From Gammaproteobacteria bacterium (GTDB lineage Bacteria > Pseudomonadota > Gammaproteobacteria > Nevskiales > Nevskiaceae), in contig JAHZLQ010000043.1 in NCBI GenBank assembly GCA_022599775.1, positions 1 to 42,326 of the forward strand: a stretch of 42,326 bases of DNA, written 5' to 3'. The position numbers and the translations under genes are program-made. The notes beneath the pieces are model-generated. The model made no database searches. It saw only the letters and a program-made list of their open reading frames with translations, and was not told the origin of the DNA. Positions 7,897-16,556 of this stretch are shown here, in pieces (position 1 is the first letter of the stretch; each line of letters opens with the position of its first letter).

Positions 7897-8559
7897 ATGT
7901 CCCAGGATTCCGCAAAACGCCTCGCCGCCGAGTCGGCCCTGCAGTATCTGGTGCCGGGTGAGGTGCTGGGCGTCGGCACCGGTTCCACCGTCAATCTGTT
8001 CATCGACGCGCTGGTGGCGCACAAGTCGCGAATTCCGGCGGCGGTGTCATCCTCGCTCGCCAGTACGGAAAGGCTCCGCGCGATCGGGATTCCGGTGGTC
8101 GACCTCAACGAGGTCGACGGCATTTCGATCTACGTGGACGGCGCCGACGAATCCGACGCACGGCTGAACCTGATCAAGGGCGGCGGCGCCGCGCTGACGC
8201 GCGAAAAGATCGTGGCCGCCGCGAGCCGACGCTTCATCTGCATTGCGGACCGTTCGAAGCGCGTCGAGGTGCTCGGCGCCTTTCCCCTGCCGGTAGAAGT
8301 GATCCCGATGGCCCGCCGTCTGGTGGCCCGGGCGCTGGAAGCGCTCGGCGGCCGTCCGGTATGGCGCGAGGGCGTGGTCACCGACAACGGCAACGACATT
8401 CTGGACGTTCACGGTCTGCAGATTTCCGACCCGCCCGCGCTGGAATGCACGATCAACCAAATCGCCGGCGTGGTCACCGTGGGATTGTTCGCCCACCGCG
8501 GAGCCGACGTGCTCCTGCTTGGGCACGCCGGCGGCGTGGAACGAATCGAAAGGGCCTAG
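7897..8559 (+). CDS. rpiA: Ribose-5-phosphate isomerase A
   Basis: A 220-residue cytoplasmic enzyme that interconverts ribose 5-phosphate and ribulose 5-phosphate in the non-oxidative pentose phosphate pathway. It shows the full RpiA motif set: GTGST at 27-31 (phosphate binding), DGADE at 81-85, KGGG at 94-97 and the catalytic glutamate in TREK (E103). Its length matches E. coli RpiA (219). It probably shares a transcript with yggS. The gene is followed by an inverted-repeat element that separates it from the convergent RRM gene. Confidence 0.97.
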   Translation: MSQDSAKRLAAESALQYLVPGEVLGVGTGSTVNLFIDALVAHKSRIPAAVSSSLASTERLRAIGIPVVDLNEVDGISIYVDGADESDARLNLIKGGGAALTREKIVAAASRRFICIADRSKRVEVLGAFPLPVEVIPMARRLVARALEALGGRPVWREGVVTDNGNDILDVHGLQISDPPALECTINQIAGVVTVGLFAHRGADVLLLGHAGGVERIERA

Positions 8560-8593
8560 GAGCGTCGGCAGTAGGAACCGAGGGGCTTAAATG

Positions 8594-8713
8594 GCGCCCT
8601 TCTCCCTCCGGGAGAAAGACTGGGGATGAGGGCGCTTTTCGCCCTGAGGCCCAGTGCGGAGCCATGAAAGCGCCCTCACCCCGGCCCTCTCCCAGAGGGA
8701 GAGGGAGAAAAAC
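8594..8713. repeat. Imperfect inverted repeat between convergent genes
   Basis: Two arms of about 45 bp (8594-8639 and 8667-8713) are reverse complements with scattered mismatches. Each carries AAGCGCCCTCA and a smaller palindrome of the CTCTCCCAGAGGGAGAG type. It has no coding frame and looks like a non-autonomous or REP-like dispersed repeat. Lying between two convergent genes, it could act as a terminator in both directions (inference). Confidence 0.7.
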
Positions 8714-8762
8714 ACTCTCTGGCGATACCCGTAGCGGTCGGGCAGTGGGACGACTAGCTCAA

Positions 8763-9032
8763 CTAGCGACGACCGCCGCGGCGCGCGCCCGGCTTGGTCT
8801 TTTCCTGGTTGACGCGAAGGATGTGTCCGCGCACTTCGCGCCCGTTGAGGCCCGTGATCGCGGCCCGCGCATGGTGGCCTTCCATCGCCACGAAGCCAAA
8901 GCCACGGCAGCGTCCGGTGAAAACGTCATGCGCCAGCGACAGCTCGCGCACCCGGCCGTGTTCGGAAAACAGTTCTGAAAGTTCCTGCTCGGTCATATCG
9001 GGCGGCAGGCCGCCTGCGTAGATACGAATCAT
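8763..9032 (-). CDS. RRM-domain RNA-binding protein
   Basis: An 89-residue protein made of a single RNA recognition motif. RNP2 is IRIYAGGLP near residues 2-10 and RNP1 is CRGFGFVAM near 42-50, with the aromatic residues expected to stack on RNA. The C-terminus is a short basic tail, [10 protein letters not shown]. Bacterial proteins of this size are single-stranded RNA binders often linked to cold response. Its ATG overlaps the stop of the rhlE gene (ATGA), so the helicase and the RNA binder are probably made together. The region downstream holds the inverted-repeat element. Confidence 0.9.
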   Translation of the reverse strand: MIRIYAGGLPPDMTEQELSELFSEHGRVRELSLAHDVFTGRCRGFGFVAMEGHHARAAITGLNGREVRGHILRVNQEKTKPGARRGGRR

Positions 9033-10336
9033 GCGCGATCCTTGGTCTTGGAAGGGTGAGCGTGGCCGCTGTGCGGCGCCTGCCCGTCACGACGGGGGCG
9101 CCGACGGCGCTTCTGGCCCGGCGCGCCGGACTTGTTACCGTCCTCGGCGCGGGCATTATTGGGTTTGGTAGGGGTCTTTGCGGGGCGACGAACCTCGCCG
9201 GAAGGCGGACGGCTCAAGGTAAAGCCGGCCTGCTCGGTCACCGGCAGACTGCGCTTGAGCAGCCGCTCGATGTCGCGCAGCTGCCCGCGTTCGTCCTCGG
9301 ACACCAGCGAGATCGCTTCGCCCTCGCAGCCGTTGCGACCGGTGCGGCCAATGCGATGCACGTAGTCTTCCGGCACATGCGGCAGCTCGTAGTTGACCAC
9401 ATGCGGCAGCTCGACGATGTCGATGCCGCGCGCGGCAATGTCGGTGGCCACCAGCACCCGTACGCGGTTCGCCTTGAAGTCGGCCAGCGCCCGTGTGCGG
9501 GCGTTCTGGGACTTGTTGCCGTGAATCGCGGCGGACGTCAGCCCGTCACGCTCGAGCTGCTTGGCAAGACGGTCCGCACCATGCTTGGTGCGGGTGAAGA
9601 CCAGCACCTGACGCCAGTTGCCGTTGCCGATCAGGTAGGACAGCAGCGGCTGCTTGCGCGACTTGTCGCAATGATAGATGCGCTGTTCGACACGCTCGGC
9701 GGTGGAGTTGCGCGGCGCCACGTCGACCGTCGCCGGGGCATGCAGCAGACTGCCGGCGAGGCCGCGGATCTCCGGCGAGAACGTCGCCGAGAACAGCAGG
9801 TTCTGACGCTTCGTCGGCAGCAGCGCGAGGATGCGCCGGATGTCGCGGATGAAGCCCATGTCGAGCATGCGGTCGGCCTCGTCCAGCACCAGAATCTCGA
9901 CATGCGACAGATCGATGGTGCGCGTGGAGGCGTGATCCAGCAGACGGCCCGGCGTGGCGATGACGATATCGACGCCACGACGCAGCGCTGCTTCCTGGGG
10001 ACGCGCACTGACGCCGCCAAAGATCAGGGTGTTGCGCAGACGCGCATGGCGGCCGTAGGCCGAGGCATCGTCGGCGATCTGCGAGGCCAGCTCGCGCGTC
10101 GGCGTCAACACCAGCGCGCGCGGCTCGCGCCGCGAATTGCCCTGCATCAGCCGGCTCATCAGCGGCAGCATGAAGGCAGCGGTCTTGCCGGTGCCGGTTT
10201 GTGCGGCGGCGAGCAGATCACCGCCTTTCAGCACCACCGGGATGGCCTGGGCCTGGATCGGCGTGGGAACGGTAAAGCCAAGATCGGCGACCGCACGCGC
10301 AAGGGCGGCGTCTACGCCGAGTTCAGAAAAATTCAT
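9029..10336 (-). CDS. rhlE: DEAD-box RNA helicase RhlE
   Basis: A 435-residue ATP-dependent RNA helicase of the RhlE group, involved in ribosome assembly and RNA turnover. Motifs in order: Q motif [10 protein letters not shown] (24-33), motif I AQTGTGKT (45-52), PTRELA, TPGR, DEAD at 152-155, SAT, and the C-terminal ARGID and HRIGRTGR. The tail after about residue 370 is Lys/Arg/Pro-rich and likely disordered, adding RNA affinity. The 275-bp upstream region shared with the divergent lipoprotein gene could hold a long 5' leader, as is common in cold-induced helicase genes; I see only a small GC-rich hairpin near 10398-10415. The gene overlaps the downstream RRM gene by four bases. Confidence 0.95.
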   Translation of the reverse strand: MNFSELGVDAALARAVADLGFTVPTPIQAQAIPVVLKGGDLLAAAQTGTGKTAAFMLPLMSRLMQGNSRREPRALVLTPTRELASQIADDASAYGRHARLRNTLIFGGVSARPQEAALRRGVDIVIATPGRLLDHASTRTIDLSHVEILVLDEADRMLDMGFIRDIRRILALLPTKRQNLLFSATFSPEIRGLAGSLLHAPATVDVAPRNSTAERVEQRIYHCDKSRKQPLLSYLIGNGNWRQVLVFTRTKHGADRLAKQLERDGLTSAAIHGNKSQNARTRALADFKANRVRVLVATDIAARGIDIVELPHVVNYELPHVPEDYVHRIGRTGRNGCEGEAISLVSEDERGQLRDIERLLKRSLPVTEQAGFTLSRPPSGEVRRPAKTPTKPNNARAEDGNKSGAPGQKRRRRPRRDGQAPHSGHAHPSKTKDRA

Positions 10337-10611
10337 CTGGTATGCATCCTGTTCGGCCTGGCTTCCGCTGGAAGCACCGGTTCAGGCGCATGAGATTCGG
10401 ATTATCCGGCGAAGGCCGGACAGGTTTGCGAAAGAGGAAAAGCGGCTAAGGCCGGTGGACCTCGGGCGCGAACCGGACCGCGCCGCGACAAACTGGCGCG
10501 CACGGTACACGTTTTGCGGTCCGGCCACAATGCGCGGCGGTTTTGTGCGAGTTGGTCGCGGCGCTCGCCATGTGGAAGAATCGGCCTCCCCCAACGCAGC
10601 AGGAGCATGCC

Positions 10612-11136
10612 ATGCGTCTCGCCTACGCCGCCGTCCCCTTGTTCGTTCTGACTCTGGCCACCGGCTGCAATCAGGAACCCGCTGACAGTTCAGAGGACAT
10701 GAAGGCAATGACCCCCTCCGAGCCGGCCGCTCATGAGATGACGACCGAACCGGCCATGAGCACCGCCGCCCCGGTTCCGGACGATGCGCGGGTCTACTTC
10801 GTGGAACCCACCGATGGCGCTACCGTGAGCAGTCCGGTGAAAATCGTGTTTGGCGCCGAACACGTGAAGATCGTGCCCGCTGGCGACCCGTTGCCGGATT
10901 CCGGCCACCATCATCTGCTGATCGATGATCCGGAGATTGATACCGACCGGCCCTTGCCGGCTACCGATCAAGTCGTTCACTTCGGCAAGGCACAGACCGA
11001 AACCGAGATCGAACTCACGCCCGGCGAACACACCCTGCAACTGATCCTCGGTGACTGGAAACATCAGCCGACCGATCCGGTGGTCAAATCCGACACGATC
11101 ACGATCACCGTGAGCGAAGGCGACGTGGTCGAATAG
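10612..11136 (+). CDS. DUF4399 lipoprotein
   Basis: A 174-residue predicted lipoprotein. The signal peptide ends in LATGC, with the lipidated cysteine at 19. A low-complexity linker rich in Met, Thr, Glu and Pro follows (about 20-60), and then a DUF4399 domain. Recognisable segments are VYFVEPTDGATVSSPVKI, DSGHHHLLID, HFGKAQTETE and GEHTLQLILGD. The domain's role is not established; the HHH cluster might bind metal (inference). The ATG at 10612 is chosen for the AGGAG ribosome-binding site about six bases upstream and the proper signal peptide. A strong terminator follows at 11161, so the gene is probably monocistronic. Confidence 0.9.
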   Translation: MRLAYAAVPLFVLTLATGCNQEPADSSEDMKAMTPSEPAAHEMTTEPAMSTAAPVPDDARVYFVEPTDGATVSSPVKIVFGAEHVKIVPAGDPLPDSGHHHLLIDDPEIDTDRPLPATDQVVHFGKAQTETEIELTPGEHTLQLILGDWKHQPTDPVVKSDTITITVSEGDVVE

Positions 11137-11160
11137 GCGATTACCCGTGTCAGCCCCCGA

Positions 11161-11186
11161 GCCCACCTTCATACGGTGGGCTTTTT
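11161..11186 (+). terminator. Rho-independent terminator
   Basis: A seven-base-pair GC-rich stem (GCCCACC/GGTGGGC) with a seven-base loop is followed directly by TTTTT. It lies 24 bp after the lipoprotein stop and before the convergent kinase gene. Confidence 0.9.
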
Positions 11187-11207
11187 CGTGAGCCGCGGTT
11201 CATGCGC

Positions 11208-12761
11208 TCAGTGGCGCGCCGACACCACCGACTCGACCGCTGCGCACAAGGCCTCGCGCGTGACCGGCCGGTGCAGCTGCGCCTGGAATCCGTCCAAGGC
11301 TGATGCCGACATCGCCGCCGCATCGCTCGGCAGCAGGACAATCATGGGCTGTTCGACACCGCCGTAGCGGCGCGCCTCGGCCGTGAAGCGGCCGAGATCA
11401 TCACCCGCAAGTCCTGCTGCGACAATGATCACGGACGGGTGCATACCGCGCAGCAGCTTGAGCGCGCGCTCGGAACTGGCACATTCGATCATGTTGGCGC
11501 CGAGCGAACGCAACAGGTCGCGCAATGCCTGACGCGATTCGGTGTCCGGATCGACCACCATCACATCGATACCGGCCAGGCGGCTGACTTCAGCCTGCAT
11601 CGCCTGCGCCGTGAGCGCATCGATATCGATCGGCGCAGCATCCGCTTCACTGGGCATGCTCAAGGAGAATCGAAGCGCCCCGCTGGCATCCGTTGTCGCA
11701 CTGAGCGCGCCACCATGCAGCTGCGCCAGGCGCTTCGCCATCAACAGCTTGAGGCCAAGTCCGTCGAGACGCCGGCGCGGTTTCGAAGCACTCACGTTGA
11801 AAATACCGTCCAGCACCGCCTGTTCGATATCGCAGCGGTCGATGCTGATCGAGAGCGTCGCCAGATCGCCGTCCTGCGAGAGCGTGAGGCCAATCGTGCC
11901 GCCTTCGGCCGTATGCCGGATACCGAGACCGATCAAGGAGCGTACGAGCTGTTGCAAACGCAACTGATCGCCACGAACCGTGCAGGTGTAGAGCTCGGCG
12001 CTGCGCAACCTCACCCGTCGTCCGGAGGCGTCGGCATACAGGGCCGTGACCGCCTGCTCGGTGATGAAGCCCAGGTCGACGGATTGAAGATCGAGTTCCA
12101 GCTTGCCGGTCAGGGCCCGCGAGGCATCCACCAGATCGGAAATCAGTTCGATCTGGATCTGGGTATTGCGTCCGATCGCGGCGATCCCTTCGCGCAGCGT
12201 CTCAGGCGAACGATCCTGACCAAGGACCTGCACCCAACCCGAAATCGCATTCAGCGGGTTACGCAACTCGTGTGACAGCACCGACAGCATGTCGTCCTTC
12301 AGTCCGTTCTCGGCATCGGCGCGGACGGCTTCCTCCCGCTGCGGGGGCGCTTGCGTATTTTTTTTCGAAGGCTTCAAGGCCGTTTCCGCGGCCCGCGCGC
12401 GCAACAGCGTGCTGATGACGGCTATCAGCACGGCGGGCTCCACCGGCTGCGCAAGACAGACGTCGGCAACCGCGTCCAACGCCTCGCGCAAACCGGCCGG
12501 GGCCAGGCTGAGTATCGGTAGTTCGGGTTCGCAGTGCTCGCGAAGCTGGCGACATTGCGCCAGCGCGGCGTCTTCGGACGCACTGGCATCCAGAACAATC
12601 AGATCGATACCGGCCAGCTGCGAGATCGCTTCGTCGACTCCGGCCGCCTCGATGGTCTCCGAGAGCCCGGAGGCACTCAGCGTTCTCACCGTGGATTGGC
12701 GCGATCCCAGGCGGTCGCCAATGACAATGATTCGGGCGCTTGAAGACTTGGGGGGCAGCAT
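11208..12761 (-). CDS. Degenerate hybrid histidine kinase / response regulator
   Basis: A 517-residue cytoplasmic protein with no membrane segment. The order is an N-terminal receiver-like domain (about 11-120; possible acceptor D58 in VLDAS), a HisKA dimerisation domain with SHELRNP (H164), a HATPase domain (about 225-370) and a second receiver-like domain (about 398-512). The ATPase domain keeps the G2-like GLGLKLL (334-340). Its N box reads LIGLGIRHT without the usual Asn, and the G1 DxGxG is replaced by DRCDIEQ. The second receiver has alanine where the phospho-acceptor Asp is expected (near 448), and both receivers lack the conserved Lys. Phosphorylation chemistry may therefore be lost or altered. 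I chose the ATG at 12761 because the domain starts there; upstream starts at 12842 are possible. Confidence 0.85.
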   Translation of the reverse strand: MLPPKSSSARIIVIGDRLGSRQSTVRTLSASGLSETIEAAGVDEAISQLAGIDLIVLDASASEDAALAQCRQLREHCEPELPILSLAPAGLREALDAVADVCLAQPVEPAVLIAVISTLLRARAAETALKPSKKNTQAPPQREEAVRADAENGLKDDMLSVLSHELRNPLNAISGWVQVLGQDRSPETLREGIAAIGRNTQIQIELISDLVDASRALTGKLELDLQSVDLGFITEQAVTALYADASGRRVRLRSAELYTCTVRGDQLRLQQLVRSLIGLGIRHTAEGGTIGLTLSQDGDLATLSISIDRCDIEQAVLDGIFNVSASKPRRRLDGLGLKLLMAKRLAQLHGGALSATTDASGALRFSLSMPSEADAAPIDIDALTAQAMQAEVSRLAGIDVMVVDPDTESRQALRDLLRSLGANMIECASSERALKLLRGMHPSVIIVAAGLAGDDLGRFTAEARRYGGVEQPMIVLLPSDAAAMSASALDGFQAQLHRPVTREALCAAVESVVSARH

Positions 12762-12900
12762 GCGTGCAATGGTGCGGGCAACGCCGCATGCCACGGCGGA
12801 ACTGCCGTACAGACGCGCGGATCGTCGCAAAGCCGACTGCAAATGCTACACCCAGCGGGGCAGCACCGTACCGGCAGGCCAGGCGACAGGGGCGCCCAGC

Positions 12901-13677
12901 CTACTTTTCGACGAAGGCTCGCTCGATCACGTAGTCACCGGGCGCCCCGATATGCGGAGAAATCGTGAGGCCGTGGGCATCGAGCAGGGCCGCGGTATCG
13001 GTCAGCATCGCCGGACTGCCGCACAGCATCGCGCGGTCGGTTTCCGGGTTGAGGCGAGGCAGGCCGATATCGTCGAACAGCTTGCCGCTTTCGATCAGCT
13101 GGGTCAGGCGACCGGTGTTGCGAAACACCTCGCGCGTCACGGTCGGATAGTAGATCAGCTTGTCACGCACATACTCGCCGAGAATCTCATCGTTGGGCAG
13201 GGTTTCGGACAGATATTCCTCGTACGCCAGTTCGTTGACCTGGCGCACACCGTGCACCAGCACGATCTTCTCGAAACGCTCGTACATCTCCGGGTCCTTG
13301 ACCAGGCTCATGAACGGCGCAAGTCCGGTCCCGGTGGACAGCAGGTACAGATGCTTGCCAGGCAGCAGATCATGCAACAGCAGCGTTCCGGTGGGTTTCT
13401 TGCTGACGAAGATTTCGTCGCCCTCCTTGAGATGTTGCAGCCGCGAGGTCAGCGGACCGTTCGCCACCTTGATGCTGAAGAATTCCAGATGCTCTTCATA
13501 GTTCGCGCTGGCAATGCTGTAGGCGCGCAGCAGCGGCCGCTGTTCCACCTGCAGGCCGATCATCACGAACTGACCGTTCTCGAAGCGCAGACTCGGGTCG
13601 CGCGTCGTGGTGAAACTGAAAAGAGTGTCATTCCAATGGCGAACGCTGAGGACGCGTTCGGTTCCAAGGGCAGCCAT
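12901..13677 (-). CDS. fpr: Ferredoxin/flavodoxin-NADP+ reductase
   Basis: A 258-residue FAD enzyme that moves electrons between NADPH and ferredoxin or flavodoxin, feeding Fe-S and radical-SAM enzymes and oxidative-stress defence. The FAD-binding motif RAYSIAS is at 51-57, the NADP-binding GTGLAPF at 116-122, and CGSPAML lies near residue 212. The C-terminus VIERAFVEK is typical of the subclass I bacterial Fpr. It is monocistronic. The 253-bp upstream region to the phosphatase gene shows no gene, and I could not identify a regulator site there. Confidence 0.95.
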   Translation of the reverse strand: MAALGTERVLSVRHWNDTLFSFTTTRDPSLRFENGQFVMIGLQVEQRPLLRAYSIASANYEEHLEFFSIKVANGPLTSRLQHLKEGDEIFVSKKPTGTLLLHDLLPGKHLYLLSTGTGLAPFMSLVKDPEMYERFEKIVLVHGVRQVNELAYEEYLSETLPNDEILGEYVRDKLIYYPTVTREVFRNTGRLTQLIESGKLFDDIGLPRLNPETDRAMLCGSPAMLTDTAALLDAHGLTISPHIGAPGDYVIERAFVEK

Positions 13678-13930
13678 CGCTCAAGTACCTGTTCGTATCG
13701 TCTGAAGAAAATGAGGTGCGTCGATTTGCGGCGAAACGGAGCATCATCCGCCCTGAAGCATTTCAAGCAAAGCGGACGCGTCATGCTTCGTGCGGACGGA
13801 GTAGATCGACCGTATCGACCGGCTACCGGTTCCGCAGCGGGCGCGAGTCTAACGTATCCGCGCACCGCTCCAGCCCTTGCGGCGCCTTCGATCTAAGCAA
13901 ATTCAGTGATCGAATATCGCGCCGTGGTCG

Positions 13931-14368
13931 TTACCCCAAGCGCTTGACCCAGTCGTCCACACCCGATTCGATTTCGCTGAATGAGCGCTCAAAGGCTTCG
14001 CGCGGGCGTCGATACGGATCGTCCACATCGGCATTGGCCTGCCACTTGAGCATCTTGTGCACCCGCCCGCGAAACTGCGGATAGCGCTGGTTCAGCCAAT
14101 CCGAATGCGTCTGGTCCATCGTCAGGATCAGGTCGGAATGGGCCAGGATCGGCTGGGTGGCCTGTTGCGCGCGGTGCGCGTCGATATCGTAGCCATGCTC
14201 GCGCATCACCGCGCTGGCATGCGCATCGGCAGGGTGCCCGACCAGCGCGCCGACGCCGGCCGAAAACACCTCGATTCCACGACCGTCCAGCCGTGCTTTG
14301 AGTAGACCTTCGCCGATGGGGCTACGGCAGATATTGCCGGTGCAGACGACGAGTATGCGTTTGAACAT
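13931..14368 (-). CDS. Low-molecular-weight protein tyrosine phosphatase
   Basis: A 145-residue phosphatase of the Wzb/Etp class. The P-loop CTGNICRS begins at C9 (nucleophile) with R15 binding phosphate, and the general acid is D117 in DDPYRRP. In studied bacteria these enzymes dephosphorylate tyrosine kinases controlling exopolysaccharide or act in stress responses. No tyrosine kinase or capsule gene is nearby, so the substrate is unknown. The ATG at 14368 gives the standard start just before KRILVVCTGN; the frame is open further upstream. It is divergent from the FMN riboswitch and ribB. Confidence 0.94.
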   Translation of the reverse strand: MFKRILVVCTGNICRSPIGEGLLKARLDGRGIEVFSAGVGALVGHPADAHASAVMREHGYDIDAHRAQQATQPILAHSDLILTMDQTHSDWLNQRYPQFRGRVHKMLKWQANADVDDPYRRPREAFERSFSEIESGVDDWVKRLG

Positions 14369-14548
14369 CCGTTTCAAGAACTGGTGATCGGGACGGGCCA
14401 CGGCAATGTTCGCGGGGCCCGGTCCGGTGAACGAAGGGCCGCGATTATAACCGTGCCCGCACCGCGAACTGTCTTCCGTCGAATCCGAATGATACCCGCC
14501 GTCGAAAGAACCGTTAGAATCGCCGCGCCACCAACGACGGCGGCACGT

Positions 14549-14690
14549 ATGTCTTCAGGGCGGGGCGAAATTCCCCACCGGCGGTAAAGCCTAGTGGCAA
14601 GCCCGCGAGCGCCCGCAATCACATTGCGGGGTCAGCAGATCTGGTGAGACTCCAGAGCCGACGGTCACAGTCCGGATGAAAGAAGATGTG
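14549..14690 (+). promoter_or_regulatory. FMN riboswitch (RFN element)
   Basis: The conserved RFN segments are all present in order: TCTTCAGGGCGGGG, GAAATTCCCCACCGGCGGTA, AGCCCGCGAGCG, GTCAGCAGATCTGGTGAGA, CCAGAGCCGACGGT and ACAGTCCGGATGAAAGAAGA. It binds FMN and shuts down ribB when the vitamin is plentiful. About 95 bp separate it from the ribB start. I see no clear terminator there, so it may act on translation. Confidence 0.97.
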
Positions 14691-14784
14691 CGGCCCTTGC
14701 CATCAGCACCGGAAGCCGGTGCCGACGGCGAACGGTTGCCGTATGCCCTGAAACGCCCATTTCTGATTGCATGAGCGCGTTTCA

Positions 14785-15462
14785 ATGACCCAATTCGAAG
14801 TGTTTCCCACCCAGCAACCGGCGTTCGATCAACGTCTGGAACAGGCACTGGCCGATTTGCGTCAGGGCCGGCCGGTCATCCTGATGGATGATTTCGATCG
14901 CGAGAACGAGGCCGACCTGATCGTCGCCGCCGAGCGCATCGACACTGCGAGCATGACGATGCTGATCCGTGATTGCAGCGGCATTGTCTGCCTGTGTCTG
15001 GATGATGCGACGATCCAGCGCCTGCAACTGCCGCCGATGGTTCCGGTCAACAACAGCCGCTACGGCACCGGTTTCACCGTGAGCATCGAGGCGCGACAAG
15101 GTGTCACCACCGGCGTATCGGCTGCCGACCGCGTGACCACGATTCGCACCGCGATCGCCGACGGCGCACAAGCGGAGGATCTTGCGCGACCGGGCCACGT
15201 CTTTCCGCTGCGCGCGGTACCCGGCGGCGTACTGGAACGCCGCGGACACACCGAGGGCTCAGTGGATCTGGCGGTGCTGGCCGGGCTCAAGCCGGCGGCC
15301 GTGCTGTGCGAGTTGATGAACCCGGACGGCAGCATGGCACGGGGAACGGACATCGAGCGCTATGCGCATCGCCACCAACTGGTGACGCTGAGCATCGCCG
15401 AACTGGCGGACTACAGACGGAGCCTGATCGACGCCGCGCCACTCGAAGCGCTGAGCGCCTGA
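14785..15462 (+). CDS. ribB: 3,4-dihydroxy-2-butanone 4-phosphate synthase
   Basis: A 225-residue enzyme that converts ribulose 5-phosphate to 3,4-dihydroxy-2-butanone 4-phosphate plus formate, a riboflavin precursor step. The metal and substrate residues lie in [10 protein letters not shown] (35-44), and further motifs are [11 protein letters not shown] and [11 protein letters not shown]. Its length fits the stand-alone RibB (about 217 in E. coli), so there is no fused GTP cyclohydrolase II. The ATG at 14785 gives the usual start; a TTG six codons earlier is less likely. It is controlled by the upstream FMN riboswitch. It stands alone here, with the other rib genes elsewhere. Confidence 0.97.
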   Translation: MTQFEVFPTQQPAFDQRLEQALADLRQGRPVILMDDFDRENEADLIVAAERIDTASMTMLIRDCSGIVCLCLDDATIQRLQLPPMVPVNNSRYGTGFTVSIEARQGVTTGVSAADRVTTIRTAIADGAQAEDLARPGHVFPLRAVPGGVLERRGHTEGSVDLAVLAGLKPAAVLCELMNPDGSMARGTDIERYAHRHQLVTLSIAELADYRRSLIDAAPLEALSA

Positions 15463-15478
15463 GGTCGGGAACCTCGCC

Positions 15479-16453
15479 TCAGGTCGTGAGCGCGAGCTTG
15501 CCGGTGACCTTGCGCTCCAGCATGTCCTGCAGCGCCTGGGCGGCTTCCGCCAAAGGATAGGTTTTCGACACCATCGGCTTGAGCCGGTCCTCGGCGTACC
15601 ACTCGAACAGCTGCTGGAAATTGTCGAAGCTGGCCTGCGGTTCGCGGCTCACGAAGGCGCCCCAGAACACGCCAACGGCCGACGCGCCCTTGAGCAGCAG
15701 GCGATTCGCAGCGATTTCCGGGATCGAGCCGGCGGCGAAGCCGATCACCAGGTAACGACCGTTCCAATTGATGCACGACAGACAATCCTGTGCCAACGGG
15801 CCGCCCACCGGATCGTAGATCACGTCTGCGCCGGCGCCGCCCGTGAGTTGCTTGACGGCGTCCTTGAGGCTGGTATCGGCGTAGTTCACGAGTTCGTCCG
15901 CGCCGTGCGCCGCGCACACCGCCAGCTTCTCGTCGCTGCTCGCCGCCGCGATCACGCGCGCACCCATGAGCTTGCCGATCTGCACCGCGGCCAGACCGAC
16001 CCCACCGGCAGCGCCCAGCACCAGCAGGGTTTCGCCGGGCTTGAGCTGACCGCGCTGCTTGAGCGCGTACAAGGTGGTGCCATACATCAGCGGAAACACG
16101 GCCGCATCCACCGGCGACATCGTCTGCGGAATCGGCAGCACGTTCTCGCCCGAGGTGATGGCTTCCTCGGCGAAGGCGCCGGTGGTCAACAGTGCGGCCA
16201 CCATGTCACCCGGCCGCAGGTGGCGGATCTTCTCGCCGCATTCGATGACCTTGCCGGCCGCCTCCGCTCCCGGTACGAATGGCGGAGTGCCCTTGAACTG
16301 GTAGCGGTTCTCGATGATCAGCGTGTCGGGGAAATTGACGCCGGCCGCCTTGACCGCGATACGCACTTCATTGGGCTTGAGCGCCGGCAGTTCGAAATCT
16401 TCGAACACGAGCTTCTCGGGCGGGCCGAATTCCTTGCAGACGATCGCTTTCAT
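15479..16453 (-). CDS. Zinc-independent quinone oxidoreductase (MDR family)
   Basis: A 324-residue medium-chain dehydrogenase/reductase of the NADPH:quinone oxidoreductase (QOR-like) class. The GroES-like N-terminal domain carries AAGVNFPDTLI and PFVPGAEAAG. The NADPH-binding Rossmann motif GAAGGVG is at 147-153. The zinc-binding Cys/His residues of alcohol dehydrogenases are missing, which fits quinone or enone reduction. The ATG at 16453 fits the family start MKAIVCKEFG. The gene is convergent with ribB, with 16 bp between stops. The actual substrate cannot be assigned. Confidence 0.9.
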   Translation of the reverse strand: MKAIVCKEFGPPEKLVFEDFELPALKPNEVRIAVKAAGVNFPDTLIIENRYQFKGTPPFVPGAEAAGKVIECGEKIRHLRPGDMVAALLTTGAFAEEAITSGENVLPIPQTMSPVDAAVFPLMYGTTLYALKQRGQLKPGETLLVLGAAGGVGLAAVQIGKLMGARVIAAASSDEKLAVCAAHGADELVNYADTSLKDAVKQLTGGAGADVIYDPVGGPLAQDCLSCINWNGRYLVIGFAAGSIPEIAANRLLLKGASAVGVFWGAFVSREPQASFDNFQQLFEWYAEDRLKPMVSKTYPLAEAAQALQDMLERKVTGKLALTT

Positions 16454-16556
16454 GTCGATCCATAGGTGGTCATAGCCGGCACCGGACGGCACCGCCGTCG
16501 GGATTATACCGGCGCCCCGGCCGTGCTTTGCGATACCCCAAACAGGTGAGCACCGA

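Noticed and set aside
9029-10336. rhlE as a second copy of deaD
   Set aside because: It lacks the DbpA-type RNA-binding domain and has the RhlE N-terminus MNFSELG, so the two helicases belong to different subfamilies.
14767-14784. Alternative TTG start of ribB
   Set aside because: The ATG at 14785 gives the family N-terminus; the extra six codons are not typical.
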